Shown: positions 11,415 through 21,204 of the stretch, piece by piece
How positions within the stretch are numbered: the stretch's first letter is position 1
How the letters are laid out: every line of letters begins with the position of its first letter
Assembly (NCBI RefSeq): GCF_022647325.1
Contig: NZ_CP071405.1
Coordinates: 124,001 to 188,000, forward strand
DNA from: Pantoea deleyi
GTDB taxonomy: Bacteria; Pseudomonadota; Gammaproteobacteria; Enterobacterales; Enterobacteriaceae
Direction of reading: 5' to 3'
Length of the DNA: 64,000 nt
Made by a program: the position numbers and the translations under genes
Notes under the pieces: model-generated
What the model was told of the DNA's origin: nothing
The model's database searches: none
Seen by the model: only the letters and a program-made list of their open reading frames with translations

Positions 11415-12419
11415 TTATGGCTGACGCGGATAAAAAAACTTAAGCCTGACATATTTCATCATCCAGCTCATGCTCTCAGCGTACTCTTTCTGATGCCACT
11501 TTATGCGGGCAAAGCGCTTTATCTCTTTGTAATGTCGGGGCGCATCAAGCGGCTGCGTGGCCCACGGCGAACGCTGGTAATAACGGTAGTAAAGACGGGA
11601 GAGATCGCTGCCACCCCAGGCGTGCCAGGGTTTGCATTTGCCGGTGTAGTGAATCATCACGGTATCGTCGGGGACGCCGGAGTGGTCCCAGACTTTATTG
11701 GCAATGATGTCATAAATATGGTTATAGCGATCCGGCAGGATCAGGATCTCCTCCTCCAGCACGATATTCAGCGCATCCTGGTCGGGAAAACCAAACGCGG
11801 CGCCCCGCGTCACCAGCACGTCGGTAATACGCGCGGTGGTCTGCCTGTCGAGCCAGCGTGGAATATTGATCAGCATAAAGCCGGAATTGAAATAGTGATG
11901 ATGCGTCAGCCCCAGCCGTGCGCACTGATTCTGCCGCGCCCGCGGCGTATCATTGCAGGCCGCCAGCGTGTAGCCGGAGATATCCAGCGTAAACAGCGGC
12001 GAGTAATCCCCGACGACCAGGGTATCGGCATCAATATAGATCACCCGATCGCTGTAGCGCGCCACGGTTTCAGGGATCAGGAAGCGGTAGTGAATGCTTT
12101 TGGGGTAGCGTCCCACCGCAGGCAGTTTATCAACCCAGGCGCTGTTGAAGATATGCAGCGTAATCGCCAGGCGATGGCCGGTAGCCAGCGCGCGCAGTTT
12201 TTCCACATCCTCTTCGCGCAGCGAATCAGAAAAAATGTGGGCGTGGAAAGCGGTATCGGGATGATGGCAAAGAAGTGAAAACAGCGTAATGCCCAGACCA
12301 CGCGCGTAGGCATGGTTGATGCCAAACGCAACATGAACCGGATTATCATCCATGTCAGCAAGCGTGTTCACCAGCAGCTGACTTTGCTGAACGGCATCAG
12401 CAACAGGGGTAATAGCCAT
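11415..12419 (-). CDS. LPS glycosyltransferase, GT8 family (WaaO/WaaI/WaaJ-like)
   Basis: This 334-residue protein is a retaining GT8 glycosyltransferase. It has the N-terminal HVAFGINHAYARGLGITLFS, the metal-binding DAD at residues 130-132 (VIYIDADTLV), FNSGFMLINI, and the C-terminal GT8 hallmark HYTGKCKPW. The region after residue 290 is basic and aromatic, as in the membrane-associated outer-core glucosyl- and galactosyltransferases WaaO, WaaI and WaaJ. It probably extends the outer core; which sugar it adds cannot be told. It follows the GT9-like gene after nine bases in the same operon. Confidence 0.85.
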   Translation of the reverse strand: MAITPVADAVQQSQLLVNTLADMDDNPVHVAFGINHAYARGLGITLFSLLCHHPDTAFHAHIFSDSLREEDVEKLRALATGHRLAITLHIFNSAWVDKLPAVGRYPKSIHYRFLIPETVARYSDRVIYIDADTLVVGDYSPLFTLDISGYTLAACNDTPRARQNQCARLGLTHHHYFNSGFMLINIPRWLDRQTTARITDVLVTRGAAFGFPDQDALNIVLEEEILILPDRYNHIYDIIANKVWDHSGVPDDTVMIHYTGKCKPWHAWGGSDLSRLYYRYYQRSPWATQPLDAPRHYKEIKRFARIKWHQKEYAESMSWMMKYVRLKFFYPRQP

Positions 12420-12428
12420 TACGCTTCA

Positions 12429-13505
12429 CTATTCCAGATTATGAGTAATAAACGTTTGTATTCTAGTCAGTTTATTGTCATCCAGCCCGAATAATTTTTC
12501 AGCGGGCTGATCAAACTTAAAACGCGTGGCAAAAACGAACGTTGAGGCAGCAATATTATCGGGTCCGATAAACAATACGTTATTCACCGGACGCTGTTCC
12601 CGGATTTCACACGGCCCGTAAAGCATGATCACCGGAACCTGCTGCGCGTCGGCGATATATGCATTGCCAGAGTCCGAAGAGATGTAGAAATCCATCTGCG
12701 CGATAGCCCACGGAACCTCTTCCAGCCTGAGCGCACCAATCAGGCTGACGATATTCTCTTTCGGCCCGGTCAGGCTCAGTAATTCATCCAGCCACGGCTG
12801 CTCAGCGGGCGGGCCGAAGACATAAAAGGTACAGGGCAGGGCAGAGAGCGACGCCATCAGCTGCTGCCAGACGGAAGCCGGAATGGTTTTAGCCCGGTTA
12901 CCGGCAGAGATGCTGATACCGATTTTAATGCCGCTGCGTGGGTTCAGCAACGCGGCGGGCGGCGCAGGCGGCTGCCAGAGCGGCGAGGTCGCATGCTTGG
13001 GGAAATCGGTGTGGCGATAGTCGCGGTTGATGAGCTTCAGGTAGCTGTCGAGCGTTAAATCCGTTTTCGTGTGTTCGACAATGCCGCTGGCCCGGCGATA
13101 GAAGGTCGAATGGTAGGATTTACGCACATAGGTGCGCAGAAACTGCCGGTTGGGCGCATTGCATAACGCGGCAAAAAACAGGTTCACGCTGTTTGGCTGC
13201 ACCAGATAGACGTTGTCGTAACGGTTCATCAGGGTGAACGCCAGCTTCAGTTTGGCCAGAAAGCTGCGCTTCGCCTCTTCGATCAGAAAATAGCGGCTGA
13301 CCGTGTCGTCGTGACGAACCAGCGGCTCCACCGCTTTGCTGATCAGCAGCTCAGACTGACCCAGCGCGCGCAGCATCGGGGTGATATTAATAAAGTCCCC
13401 AATCTTCGCCGTCTGGATAATTAAGCTGCGTCCGGTCGGGCGGTAAAAGAGCCGCATCAGCGCCCGGAAAGGCAGCAGCAACAGATAGATCAGCACATAA
13501 TTCAT
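12429..13505 (-). CDS. GT9-family (heptosyltransferase-like) protein with N-terminal membrane segment
   Basis: The 358-residue protein resembles ADP-heptose:LPS heptosyltransferases: an N-terminal SLIIQTAKIGDFINITPMLR segment, ISISAGNRAKTIPASVWQQL in place of the usual HATTRDNKHWP region, and SSDSGNAYIADAQQVPVIML. Unlike WaaC, WaaF and WaaQ, it starts with a hydrophobic stretch (residues 2-20, YVLIYLLLLPFRALMRLFY) and the donor loop reads LYGPCEIREQRP. I do not recognise the exact gene. It occupies the position where waaL often follows waaC, but is not a polytopic ligase. Its ATG overlaps the waaC stop (ATGA), so it belongs to the hldD-waaFC operon. Confidence 0.75.
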   Translation of the reverse strand: MNYVLIYLLLLPFRALMRLFYRPTGRSLIIQTAKIGDFINITPMLRALGQSELLISKAVEPLVRHDDTVSRYFLIEEAKRSFLAKLKLAFTLMNRYDNVYLVQPNSVNLFFAALCNAPNRQFLRTYVRKSYHSTFYRRASGIVEHTKTDLTLDSYLKLINRDYRHTDFPKHATSPLWQPPAPPAALLNPRSGIKIGISISAGNRAKTIPASVWQQLMASLSALPCTFYVFGPPAEQPWLDELLSLTGPKENIVSLIGALRLEEVPWAIAQMDFYISSDSGNAYIADAQQVPVIMLYGPCEIREQRPVNNVLFIGPDNIAASTFVFATRFKFDQPAEKLFGLDDNKLTRIQTFITHNLE

Positions 13506-14479
13506 GGCGTGTTTTCCGTAATAACGGCCTGCAGTCTCTCTGCGACCGTGTCGGCCGTCAGCTCCGCCAGATTATGGTTCGGAGCGCTCAGTGCCTGCTG
13601 ATTCTGCCCGTAACCGCCAATCAGTCCGGGGTCGGTCGGGCCATAGAGCGTGAGGTTGGGGCGATCCAGCGCTGCGGTCAGATGGCTCAGACCGGTATCG
13701 ACGGACACCACCGCCCTGGCACCCGCCAGCTGTCGGGCGACCGCCTCCAGCGTCAGTTTTGGCAACACATCAACATGCGGGAACCCGTCCGCCAGGCGCA
13801 GCGCACGCTGATGCTCATGCTCAGCGCCCCACGGCAGTTTCACCCGCAGTCCGCTGGGCTGCATCAGGGCAATCAGCTGTCGCCAGTGGGATTCCGGCCA
13901 GTGCTTATTGTCACGCGTCGTGGCATGCAGAAAGACCAGGTAATGGTGCGCGTCGGCGGGCAGGTCATGCAGGAAGTGCCCGGCGATCGCATAGTCGCCC
14001 TGCTGCGGCGGCTTTTCATAGCCCAGGCTTTTGGCGAACAGTTCGCGCGTCCGCTCTACCGCGTGCTGCCGCTTGCTTACCTCGTGGCGGACGTCATACC
14101 ACCAGCTGGCAAAGGGCTCACGCGCGCTGCGGCTGTCCTGCCCATGCTTTACCCCTTTGGATAAGCGGGTCACCAGCGCGGCGCTTTTAATCAGCCCCTG
14201 CGCATCGATCACGATATCGTACTGCCTTGACTGTAACGCACGCTTAAACAGCACGCGCTCTTCACGCTGCTGGCTGCCAAACCAGTGTTTGCGCCAGCGC
14301 CGGATGGCGACCGGCAGCACCCTGTCGACGGCGGGATGCCAGCCAGGGATCTGCGCAAAATTCTCCTCCACGACCCAGTCGAAGCGGATGCCGGGAATGG
14401 CATGCATCGCATCGGTCAGCGCCGGAAGGGAGTGCAGCACATCGCCCATCGACGACGTTTTTACGATCAGGACGTGCAT
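13502..14479 (-). CDS. waaC: LPS heptosyltransferase I
   Basis: WaaC adds the first L-glycero-D-manno-heptose to Kdo2-lipid A. The 325-residue protein begins MHVLIVKTSSMGDVLHSLPA and has the GT9 features FHATTRDNKHWPESHW and SVDTGLSHLTAALDRPNLTL followed by YGPTDP. It is close in sequence to E. coli WaaC. Its first 13 bases overlap the end of waaF, and the following GT9-like gene overlaps by four, so the cluster is translated as one operon from hldD. Confidence 0.96.
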   Translation of the reverse strand: MHVLIVKTSSMGDVLHSLPALTDAMHAIPGIRFDWVVEENFAQIPGWHPAVDRVLPVAIRRWRKHWFGSQQREERVLFKRALQSRQYDIVIDAQGLIKSAALVTRLSKGVKHGQDSRSAREPFASWWYDVRHEVSKRQHAVERTRELFAKSLGYEKPPQQGDYAIAGHFLHDLPADAHHYLVFLHATTRDNKHWPESHWRQLIALMQPSGLRVKLPWGAEHEHQRALRLADGFPHVDVLPKLTLEAVARQLAGARAVVSVDTGLSHLTAALDRPNLTLYGPTDPGLIGGYGQNQQALSAPNHNLAELTADTVAERLQAVITENTP

Positions 14480-15522
14480 GGCACCTCCTGAGGCGCGAGC
14501 AGCTCGCTCAGCGTCTGGTGGACGTGCGCTGGCTGGATATCGATCAGGCTCTGATGGTAACCCTGTTCAGCATCGCCTTTGCGCACTTTGTGGTAGCCGG
14601 TGATCAGGCGGATAATGCGCGCCTGATGCGCCAGCGGCGGCGTAAAGTCCGGGCTGCTGGGGCCATAGAGCGCCACCAGCGGGCGATCCAGCGCGGCGGC
14701 AATGTGCATCAGGCCGGAGTCGTTACTGACCACGGCACGACACTGCGCCAGCAGGATCACCGCCTGTTCGAGCTGGGTTTCACCCGCCAGATTCCGGCAG
14801 TGATCGCGCGCCGCTTCGGGCAGCGCCGCGATAATCTCTTCGCCGGTCGGACGATCTTTGGCGGAGCCAAACAGCACGACCTGAAAGCCCTCGGCAATCA
14901 GCTGGTGAGCCAGCGCGGCGTAGTGATAGTGCGGCCAGCGTTTGGCCGGGCCAAATTCAGCACCCGGGCAAAAACCGATGATTGGGCGGGTCGCGGCGAG
15001 CCGGAACTGAGCAGCCGTTTCACGCATCTCCTGCTCACCGACCTGCAGTTTTGGCCACAACAGCGGCTGCGGCAGCTGCGCCGCCGAGGCAACGGGGGTG
15101 TCGTAGCCCAGCGCAACATAGCGCTCAACCATCAGCGGAAAGGCCGCTTTGTCGAGCACCCGCAAATCGTTCAGCAGGCCGTAGCGCATCTCGCCACGCC
15201 AGCCGACGCGGCGTCTGATACCGGCAAAAAAGGGCACCAGCGCCGATTTAAAGGAGTTCGGCAGCACATAGGCCCGATCGTAATGGCTGGCGCGCAGCAC
15301 TTTTCCCAGCCGGCGACGCTCGCCGATTTCCAGCGCGCCATGCCCGAGCGGCATCGCCAGGGCCTGATTCACCTCCGGCATGCGTGACAGTAACGGACGG
15401 CACCAGGCAGGTGCCATCACGTCAATTACCGCATCGGGATGTTCGGCTTTGAGGGTGCGATAGAGACTTTGCGACATCATCATATCGCCGACCCACGACG
15501 GGCCGATTACCAGAATTTTCAT
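14467..15522 (-). CDS. waaF: LPS heptosyltransferase II
   Basis: WaaF adds the second heptose of the inner core. The 351-residue protein begins MKILVIGPSWVGDMMMSQSL, the family's signature, and has GFCPGAEFGPAKRWP and SNDSGLMHIAAALDRPLVAL, followed by YGPSSP. The length matches E. coli. It lies 17 bases after hldD and overlaps waaC by 13 bases, the standard hldD-waaF-waaC order. Confidence 0.97.
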   Translation of the reverse strand: MKILVIGPSWVGDMMMSQSLYRTLKAEHPDAVIDVMAPAWCRPLLSRMPEVNQALAMPLGHGALEIGERRRLGKVLRASHYDRAYVLPNSFKSALVPFFAGIRRRVGWRGEMRYGLLNDLRVLDKAAFPLMVERYVALGYDTPVASAAQLPQPLLWPKLQVGEQEMRETAAQFRLAATRPIIGFCPGAEFGPAKRWPHYHYAALAHQLIAEGFQVVLFGSAKDRPTGEEIIAALPEAARDHCRNLAGETQLEQAVILLAQCRAVVSNDSGLMHIAAALDRPLVALYGPSSPDFTPPLAHQARIIRLITGYHKVRKGDAEQGYHQSLIDIQPAHVHQTLSELLAPQEVPCTS

Positions 15523-15539
15523 CGCCGGAGCAGCTTCCT

Positions 15540-16472
15540 TTATGCGTTGCGATTCAGCCAGACCATATATTCCGCGACGCCCTGCGCCACCGTTTTAAAC
15601 GGTTTGTCGTAGCCAGCGGCGCGCAGCCTGGTGAGATCGGCCTGGGTATAAGCCTGATAACGGCCTTTGAGTTTTTCCGGGAACGGAATGTATTCGATCT
15701 GACCTTTCTGATGGAAATTCAGCACCGCGTCAGCCACTTCCTGGAAGGACTCAGCGCGGCCTGTGCCGCAGTTGTAAATGCCGGAGATGTTATTTTCCCA
15801 GCACCACAGGTTCACCTCGGCCACATCGTCAACGTGGATAAAGTCGCGTTTAAAGCCATCGCTGCCTTCGAACAGTTTTGGATTTTCACCGTTGCTGATC
15901 TGCGTGTTCAGATGGAAAGCCACGCTGGCCATGCTGCCTTTATGGCCTTCGCGTGGGCCATAGACGTTGAAATAGCGGAAGCCGCACACCGGCGAATTCG
16001 CTTCCGGCAGCATCTGACGGACATAGTGGTCGAACAGCATTTTGGAGTAGCCGTAAACATTCAGCGGCTGCTCATACTGACGCTCTTCGATGAAATGGTC
16101 GTTGCGTCCGCCGTAGGTCGCTGCAGAAGAGGCATAGAGGAAAGGGATCTCGCGCTCAAGGCAGAAGTGCAGCAGCTCTTTGGAGTACTGATAGTTGTTC
16201 TCCATCATGTACTTGCCATCCCACTCGGTGGTGGCGGAGCAGGCACCCTCGTGGAACACCGCTTCGATCGGGCCTAAATCGTCGCCGGCCATCACGCTGA
16301 TCAGAAACTCTTCTTTATCCATATAATCGACGATATCAAGGTCGACTAAATTGGCAAACTTGGTGCCATCCTTCAGATTATCCACCACCAGAATATCGGT
16401 GTGACCGCGTTTGTTCAGCGCTTTGACGATGTTGCTGCCAATCATGCCCGCGCCGCCAGTTACGATAATCAT
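15540..16472 (-). CDS. hldD: ADP-L-glycero-D-manno-heptose 6-epimerase
   Basis: HldD epimerises ADP-D-glycero-D-manno-heptose to the L,D form used by WaaC and WaaF. From the ATG at 16472, preceded by GAAGGT, the protein is 310 residues as in E. coli. It is a short-chain dehydrogenase-type enzyme with the NADP-binding [11 protein letters not shown] at the N-terminus, the SSAATYGG segment and the catalytic YGYSK. The frame continues upstream to 16544 but that extension is not conserved. It leads the LPS core operon and is divergent from kbl, with about 230 bases between them for promoters. Confidence 0.97.
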   Translation of the reverse strand: MIIVTGGAGMIGSNIVKALNKRGHTDILVVDNLKDGTKFANLVDLDIVDYMDKEEFLISVMAGDDLGPIEAVFHEGACSATTEWDGKYMMENNYQYSKELLHFCLEREIPFLYASSAATYGGRNDHFIEERQYEQPLNVYGYSKMLFDHYVRQMLPEANSPVCGFRYFNVYGPREGHKGSMASVAFHLNTQISNGENPKLFEGSDGFKRDFIHVDDVAEVNLWCWENNISGIYNCGTGRAESFQEVADAVLNFHQKGQIEYIPFPEKLKGRYQAYTQADLTRLRAAGYDKPFKTVAQGVAEYMVWLNRNA

Positions 16473-16702
16473 GTTGTTACCTTCAATGTTGTAGGGTGAA
16501 ACAGGAGGTTTCACGCACGAATACCTCACATCATAACATTTCATCCGAGAGCAGACAGCCAGATGACTCTGTAACGCTTTGTGCCTCTCTCCTCGCGGCG
16601 TGAACTATGCTGCAAAAATGACATTCTGTTGGGCGATTTGTCGTGAAGATGCGGCCTGTTCAGTAAGATATGCCAGATTTTTGCCATCTGAGGAGAGCAA
16701 TG

Positions 16703-17899
16703 ATGCCTGCGCAATTTTATCAACAACTTCGTCAGCAGCTTGATGATGCACGTCAGGAAGGACTGTTTAAACAGGAGCGAATCATCACCTCTGCCCAGCA
16801 GACGGCGATTGCGGTTGGCGACGATCCGGCGGTAATTAACTTCTGCGCCAATAACTACTTAGGGCTGGCAAACCATCCGGCCCTGATTCAGGCGGCGAAA
16901 GAGGGGATGGATTCGCACGGCTTTGGCATGGCCTCGGTGCGCTTTATCTGCGGCACCCAGGACAGCCATAAGGCGCTGGAGAAGCGGCTGGCTGAATTTC
17001 TCGGCATGGAGGATGCGATTCTCTACTCCTCCTGTTTCGACGCCAATGGCGGGCTGTTTGAAACGCTGCTGGATGCGCAGGATGCGGTGATCTCTGATGC
17101 ACTCAATCACGCCTCTATTATCGATGGCGTCCGGCTGTGCAAAGCGCAGCGCTACCGCTACGCCAATAACGATATGACCGGGCTGCGTGCGGCGCTGCAG
17201 ACGGCGCGTGACAACGGTGCCCGTCATATTCTGATCGCCACCGATGGCGTCTTCTCAATGGATGGGGTGATCGCCAATCTGCCTGCCATCTGCGATCTGG
17301 CCGAGGAATTCTCTGCGCTGGTCATGGTGGATGACTCCCATGCGGTGGGCTTTGTCGGCAACGCCGGACGCGGTACCCATGAATATTGCGACGTGATGGG
17401 CCGGGTCGACATCATTACCGGAACGCTGGGAAAAGCGCTGGGCGGCGCATCCGGCGGCTACACGGCCGCGAAAGCCGAGGTGGTGGAGTGGCTGCGCCAG
17501 CGCTCCCGTCCCTACTTGTTCTCCAATTCGCTGGCGCCAGCCATTGTTGCCGCCTCGCTGCGGGTACTGGATCTGCTCAGCGAAGGCGACGGGCTGCGTC
17601 AGCGCCTCTGGGACAACGCCCGCTTCTTCCGCGAGCAGATGACGGCGGCAGGCTTTACCCTGGCCGGCGCCGACCACGCGATTATCCCGGTGATGCTGGG
17701 AGAGGCGCAAGTCGCTCAGGAATTTGCCCGCCTGCTGCAACAGGAGGGGATCTACGTGACCGGGTTCTTCTATCCGGTGGTGCCGAAAGGTCAGGCACGC
17801 ATTCGCACCCAAATCTCGGCGGCGCACACTCAGCAGCAGCTGGAACGTGCGGTAGCGGCCTTTACCCGCATCGGCAAACAACTGGGCGTCATCGCCTGA
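16703..17899 (+). CDS. kbl: 2-amino-3-ketobutyrate coenzyme A ligase (glycine C-acetyltransferase)
   Basis: Kbl converts 2-amino-3-ketobutyrate plus CoA to glycine and acetyl-CoA, completing threonine catabolism started by Tdh. It has 398 residues, as in E. coli. The PLP-binding lysine lies in [14 protein letters not shown], with [11 protein letters not shown] and VDDSHAVGF as further family signatures. Two ATG codons are adjacent; AGGAGAG at 16691-16697 is better spaced from the second (16703), which also gives the family length. tdh follows after ten bases. Confidence 0.97.
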   Translation: MPAQFYQQLRQQLDDARQEGLFKQERIITSAQQTAIAVGDDPAVINFCANNYLGLANHPALIQAAKEGMDSHGFGMASVRFICGTQDSHKALEKRLAEFLGMEDAILYSSCFDANGGLFETLLDAQDAVISDALNHASIIDGVRLCKAQRYRYANNDMTGLRAALQTARDNGARHILIATDGVFSMDGVIANLPAICDLAEEFSALVMVDDSHAVGFVGNAGRGTHEYCDVMGRVDIITGTLGKALGGASGGYTAAKAEVVEWLRQRSRPYLFSNSLAPAIVAASLRVLDLLSEGDGLRQRLWDNARFFREQMTAAGFTLAGADHAIIPVMLGEAQVAQEFARLLQQEGIYVTGFFYPVVPKGQARIRTQISAAHTQQQLERAVAAFTRIGKQLGVIA

Positions 17900-17909
17900 G
17901 GAGTCGGTT

Positions 17910-18938
17910 ATGAAAGCACTCGCCAAACTGAAAAAGGAAGCGGGCATCTGGATTGTGAACGATGCGCCGGTACCTGAGCCGGGGCACAACGATCTGCTGA
18001 TTAAGATCCGCAAGACCGCCATCTGCGGAACCGATGTACACATCTACAACTGGGATGACTGGTCGCGCAAAACCATTCCGGTGCCCATGATTGTCGGCCA
18101 TGAATATGTAGGCGAAGTGGTCGCGGTCGGACAGGAGGTGAAGGGCTTCACCCCCGGCGATCGGGTCTCGGGCGAGGGGCATATCACCTGCGGGCATTGC
18201 CGCAACTGCCGGGCGGGGCGCACGCACCTGTGCCGTAACAGCGTCGGGGTCGGCGTAAACCGCCAGGGCTGCTTTGCGGAATATCTGGTCATCCCGGCGT
18301 TTAACGCCTTTAAAATTCCCGATAACATTTCCGACGAGCTGGCGGCCATTTTCGATCCATTCGGCAACGCGGTGCATACGGCACTCTCCTTCGACCTGGT
18401 CGGTGAGGATGTGCTGATCTCCGGTGCGGGGCCGATCGGGATTATGGCCGCCGCCATCTGTCGCCACGTTGGCGCACGCAACGTGGTGATCACAGATATC
18501 AATGAGTACCGTCTGGACCTGGCGCGAAAAATGGGGGTTACCCGTGCGGTCAATGTCGCGCATGAAGATCTGCGTGATGTGATGCACGCGCTGGGCATGA
18601 CCGAAGGCTTTGATGTCGGGCTGGAGATGTCCGGCGCACCGCCTGCCTTCCGCGCACTGCTGGAGGTAATGAATCACGGTGGACGGATTGCCCTGCTCGG
18701 TATCCCGCCGGGTGAAATGGCGATCGACTGGAATCAGGTGATCTTCAAGGGGCTCTTTATCAAAGGGATTTATGGCCGGGAGATGTTTGAAACCTGGTAC
18801 AAAATGGCGGCGCTGATCCAGTCCGGCCTCGATTTAACCCCGATCATTACCCATCGTTTCGGCATCGACGATTTCCAGCAGGGCTTTGATGAGATGCGCT
18901 CAGGGCGCTCGGGTAAGGTGATACTGAACTGGGACTAA
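17910..18938 (+). CDS. tdh: L-threonine 3-dehydrogenase
   Basis: Tdh oxidises threonine to 2-amino-3-ketobutyrate with NAD+. This zinc-containing medium-chain dehydrogenase has 342 residues. The catalytic-zinc residues lie in [15 protein letters not shown] and GHEYVGEV, and the structural zinc site is [15 protein letters not shown]. The NAD-binding motif is [12 protein letters not shown]. It forms the kbl-tdh operon and converges with a glycosyltransferase-like gene across a GC-rich palindromic hairpin. Confidence 0.97.
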   Translation: MKALAKLKKEAGIWIVNDAPVPEPGHNDLLIKIRKTAICGTDVHIYNWDDWSRKTIPVPMIVGHEYVGEVVAVGQEVKGFTPGDRVSGEGHITCGHCRNCRAGRTHLCRNSVGVGVNRQGCFAEYLVIPAFNAFKIPDNISDELAAIFDPFGNAVHTALSFDLVGEDVLISGAGPIGIMAAAICRHVGARNVVITDINEYRLDLARKMGVTRAVNVAHEDLRDVMHALGMTEGFDVGLEMSGAPPAFRALLEVMNHGGRIALLGIPPGEMAIDWNQVIFKGLFIKGIYGREMFETWYKMAALIQSGLDLTPIITHRFGIDDFQQGFDEMRSGRSGKVILNWD

Positions 18939-18942
18939 CGCA

Positions 18943-18962
18943 GCGGCCGCCGGGGCGGCCGC
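18943..18962. terminator. Palindromic hairpin between convergent tdh and a glycosyltransferase-like gene
   Basis: Two copies of the 8-base palindrome GCGGCCGC are separated by CGGG, giving a perfect GC-only hairpin five bases after the tdh stop. There is no T tract on either side. It could block transcription from both sides, but classification as a terminator is tentative. Confidence 0.45.
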
Positions 18963-18966
18963 CTGA

Positions 18967-19878
18967 TCAGCGCTGCTGCTTCTCTTCATCGGTCAGGTAA
19001 CGCACTTTGCGCGTGTAATCCTGGCCTTTGAAGTTCAGCGGCTGTTGCGGGTCGGCAAGGTATTTCTGCCACTCCGACAGCGGGAATCCACCATGCGCGC
19101 CCACCACGTCTGGCGGGATCACCGCCGACTGGCCGCCAATTTTTTTCGAGACCGGCCAGTTGGCCCATTCGCCCAGATTGACGGTTCTGAGATCCAGCAT
19201 GTCCAGCAGTACCGCGAGCGGCAGCTGGTCGGTCGGCGGCTGGCTGTCGTTCATCAGATTCCAGGTGTCATTAAACAGCGTCAGCCAGAGCGGCGAAATG
19301 CGCTGCCAGACGTCGCGCGTGGCCGCCAGGTAAGCGCCGTTAACGTGATCCACCAGATAGGGCCGGATACTGTGCGGATAGTAGGCGGGGATCGCCTCTG
19401 CCGGTGCCTCCGCCAGTTTGGCAATCATCTTCCCCTGACGGAAGCTGGAGTAGAGATGACCCGGCTTCATCATGATCTCCGGCATCTTAAGCAGATTGAG
19501 GTCGGAATCGATCATCAGAATGCCGTCGCCCTCTGCCTGCAGGGGAGCCTGCAGTTTAATCAGCCGGCTGCGGTAGATCTGCTTGTAGCGATAGGACGCT
19601 TCCCGATGCGGAACATCCAGCGTCGCCACGCGGGTTTTCGCCGGCAGGCTGCCAAAGGCGTGGGCGGGCTGATCGCTGACAATCACAATCTCGCGGGCCC
19701 CGGTGGCAAAGCGTGCCGCAAAATCAGCGCTGAGCAACGCTTCTTCGATATAGTCCGCGCCGGTACAGGGGATCACGACAGAAGTGACCGGCACCAAACC
19801 CTGCACCTCTTTATCCGAATAGGGCAGATTATGGCGCGCTCTGATGTGACGGTATCGGGGATTCAAAAAGTTAAGCAT
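18967..19878 (-). CDS. Glycosyltransferase-like protein with DSD motif, unrecognised subfamily
   Basis: From the ATG at 19878 the product has 303 residues. I do not recognise a named family. An N-terminal strand VTSVVIPCTGADYIEEALLS resembles a GT-A fold nucleotide-sugar domain, and ILMIDSDLNLLKMPEIM supplies a DxD-like metal-binding motif near residue 120. Later segments include DHVNGAYLAATRDVWQRISP and VVGAHGGFPLSEWQKYL. No signal peptide or membrane helix is evident, so it is probably cytosolic or peripheral. The start overlaps the stop of the upstream GT4 gene by eight bases, so the two are translationally coupled and probably act on one glycan. The frame extends 32 codons upstream, inside the GT4 gene. 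Confidence 0.7.
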   Translation of the reverse strand: MLNFLNPRYRHIRARHNLPYSDKEVQGLVPVTSVVIPCTGADYIEEALLSADFAARFATGAREIVIVSDQPAHAFGSLPAKTRVATLDVPHREASYRYKQIYRSRLIKLQAPLQAEGDGILMIDSDLNLLKMPEIMMKPGHLYSSFRQGKMIAKLAEAPAEAIPAYYPHSIRPYLVDHVNGAYLAATRDVWQRISPLWLTLFNDTWNLMNDSQPPTDQLPLAVLLDMLDLRTVNLGEWANWPVSKKIGGQSAVIPPDVVGAHGGFPLSEWQKYLADPQQPLNFKGQDYTRKVRYLTDEEKQQR

Positions 19879-21100
19879 GAGGTTTCTTTCTGGTGACGCT
19901 CTGTAAGATATTCTCGACACCGCTGATATAGGTTTCAATGGCGTACTGTTCACGGACACGTTTTGCTGCCGCATTGATCAGGCGCTGACGCAAATGCGCA
20001 TCTTCCCACAGCGCAGTAAGCTGCTGGGTCAGCTGCACCACGTTGCCATAATCAAACAGCAACCCGGTTTCGTCATGACTGATCAATTCGGCAGTGCCGA
20101 CGACCCGGGAGCCGACGACGGCGGTATTTACCAGCATCGCTTCCAGCACCACCCGGGGTAAGCCCTCGCTGCGCGAGGCAAGAATAAAGGTATCAAAGGC
20201 GGTCAGGTAATCCAGCGCATTGTTCTGGAAGCCCGTAAAGACCACGTGATGCTGAATATTCTCGGCGGTTGCCAGTTGCAGCAGATGCTGCAGTTCCGGA
20301 CCCGCCCCGACGATCACCATTTTCCAGTCGGCCTGAGGATTAGCACGTTTAAAGCGGCCCAGCGCCTGCAGAATATGGTGGTTAGATTTACGTAGTATCA
20401 GAGAGCCAATCGAGCCAAAGACAAACGTCGACGGGGATAGCTTAAAGCGCTGGCGCACCTCAAGGCGATCAGGCAGAGGCTGGTGGATATCAATAGCATT
20501 ACTGACGGTGAAACAGCGTTCAGCATCAACACCGTGGCTGCGCAGGGTCTTACTGACGCCCTGCGAGACGGCGATCACCGCCTGACAATCCTGATTCACC
20601 ATGCTGACCAGCCGTGGCTCCAGGACCGGATCGATACGGCAGTGCTGCACCACCGCGACGTCCAGGCTGCGCGCCGCCAGGTAGCCCTCCACATTCGTGC
20701 TGGGCTGGTTATTCATATAGAGGGTGTCAAACTTCCCCAGCTGCAGCAGGGAACGGATCTTGCTGGCGTTGGGAATGACCCGCCAGCGCGTATCGATCTC
20801 ATCAATGGCGCGCTTTTTGAGTTTTTTATTGAAAAACAGCAGCGCACGCGCGGCTTCTTTGACAAACTTTGCCCAGCGCGGCTGCCTGATTTGCGGAATA
20901 AAAAAGACCGGAATAGCCAGTGCATTGAGGGTGGCCTCAATGGTTTCATCGTTGCCACGGCTGTAGTTATGATAAAAACAGCAGGTGATATCAAATTTCT
21001 GACGATCGATACGTTTCAGCAGCTCCAGCATACTGTTGGTGCCGCCGCCCCACTCTCTGCCGTTGTCCAGCAGCAGGATTTTTTGTTTAGTAATCGTCAT
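19871..21100 (-). CDS. Glycosyltransferase, GT4 family
   Basis: This protein is about 409 residues from the ATG at 21100. The N-terminal half has ILLLDNGREWGGGTNSMLEL, a glycine-rich acceptor-domain loop, and the C-terminal half is a typical GT4 donor domain (VFGSIGSLILRKSNHHIL, VIVGAGPELQ, and the E-x7-E motif in SRSEGLPRVVLEAML). No membrane segment is obvious. It is followed by the DSD protein with an eight-base overlap. In E. coli waaH occupies the tdh-yibQ interval; here waaH has moved and this pair takes its place. The Shine-Dalgarno before the chosen start is poor, so a nearby GTG at 21109 is possible. Confidence 0.8.
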   Translation of the reverse strand: MTITKQKILLLDNGREWGGGTNSMLELLKRIDRQKFDITCCFYHNYSRGNDETIEATLNALAIPVFFIPQIRQPRWAKFVKEAARALLFFNKKLKKRAIDEIDTRWRVIPNASKIRSLLQLGKFDTLYMNNQPSTNVEGYLAARSLDVAVVQHCRIDPVLEPRLVSMVNQDCQAVIAVSQGVSKTLRSHGVDAERCFTVSNAIDIHQPLPDRLEVRQRFKLSPSTFVFGSIGSLILRKSNHHILQALGRFKRANPQADWKMVIVGAGPELQHLLQLATAENIQHHVVFTGFQNNALDYLTAFDTFILASRSEGLPRVVLEAMLVNTAVVGSRVVGTAELISHDETGLLFDYGNVVQLTQQLTALWEDAHLRQRLINAAAKRVREQYAIETYISGVENILQSVTRKKPHA

Positions 21101-21204
21101 CCCTATCACTGTTCCCGTACAGCCCGTTATCGCCCGACCCAGGATTATAGTAATTTCTGCGCATAAATGAACGCTAAGCCTGAGACTTAGCATTCATAGT
21201 ACAT

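Noticed and set aside
19878..19974. Longer N-terminus for the DSD glycosyltransferase-like protein
   Set aside because: The extra 32 codons lie entirely inside the upstream GT4 gene, and the start at 19878 gives a natural eight-base overlap.
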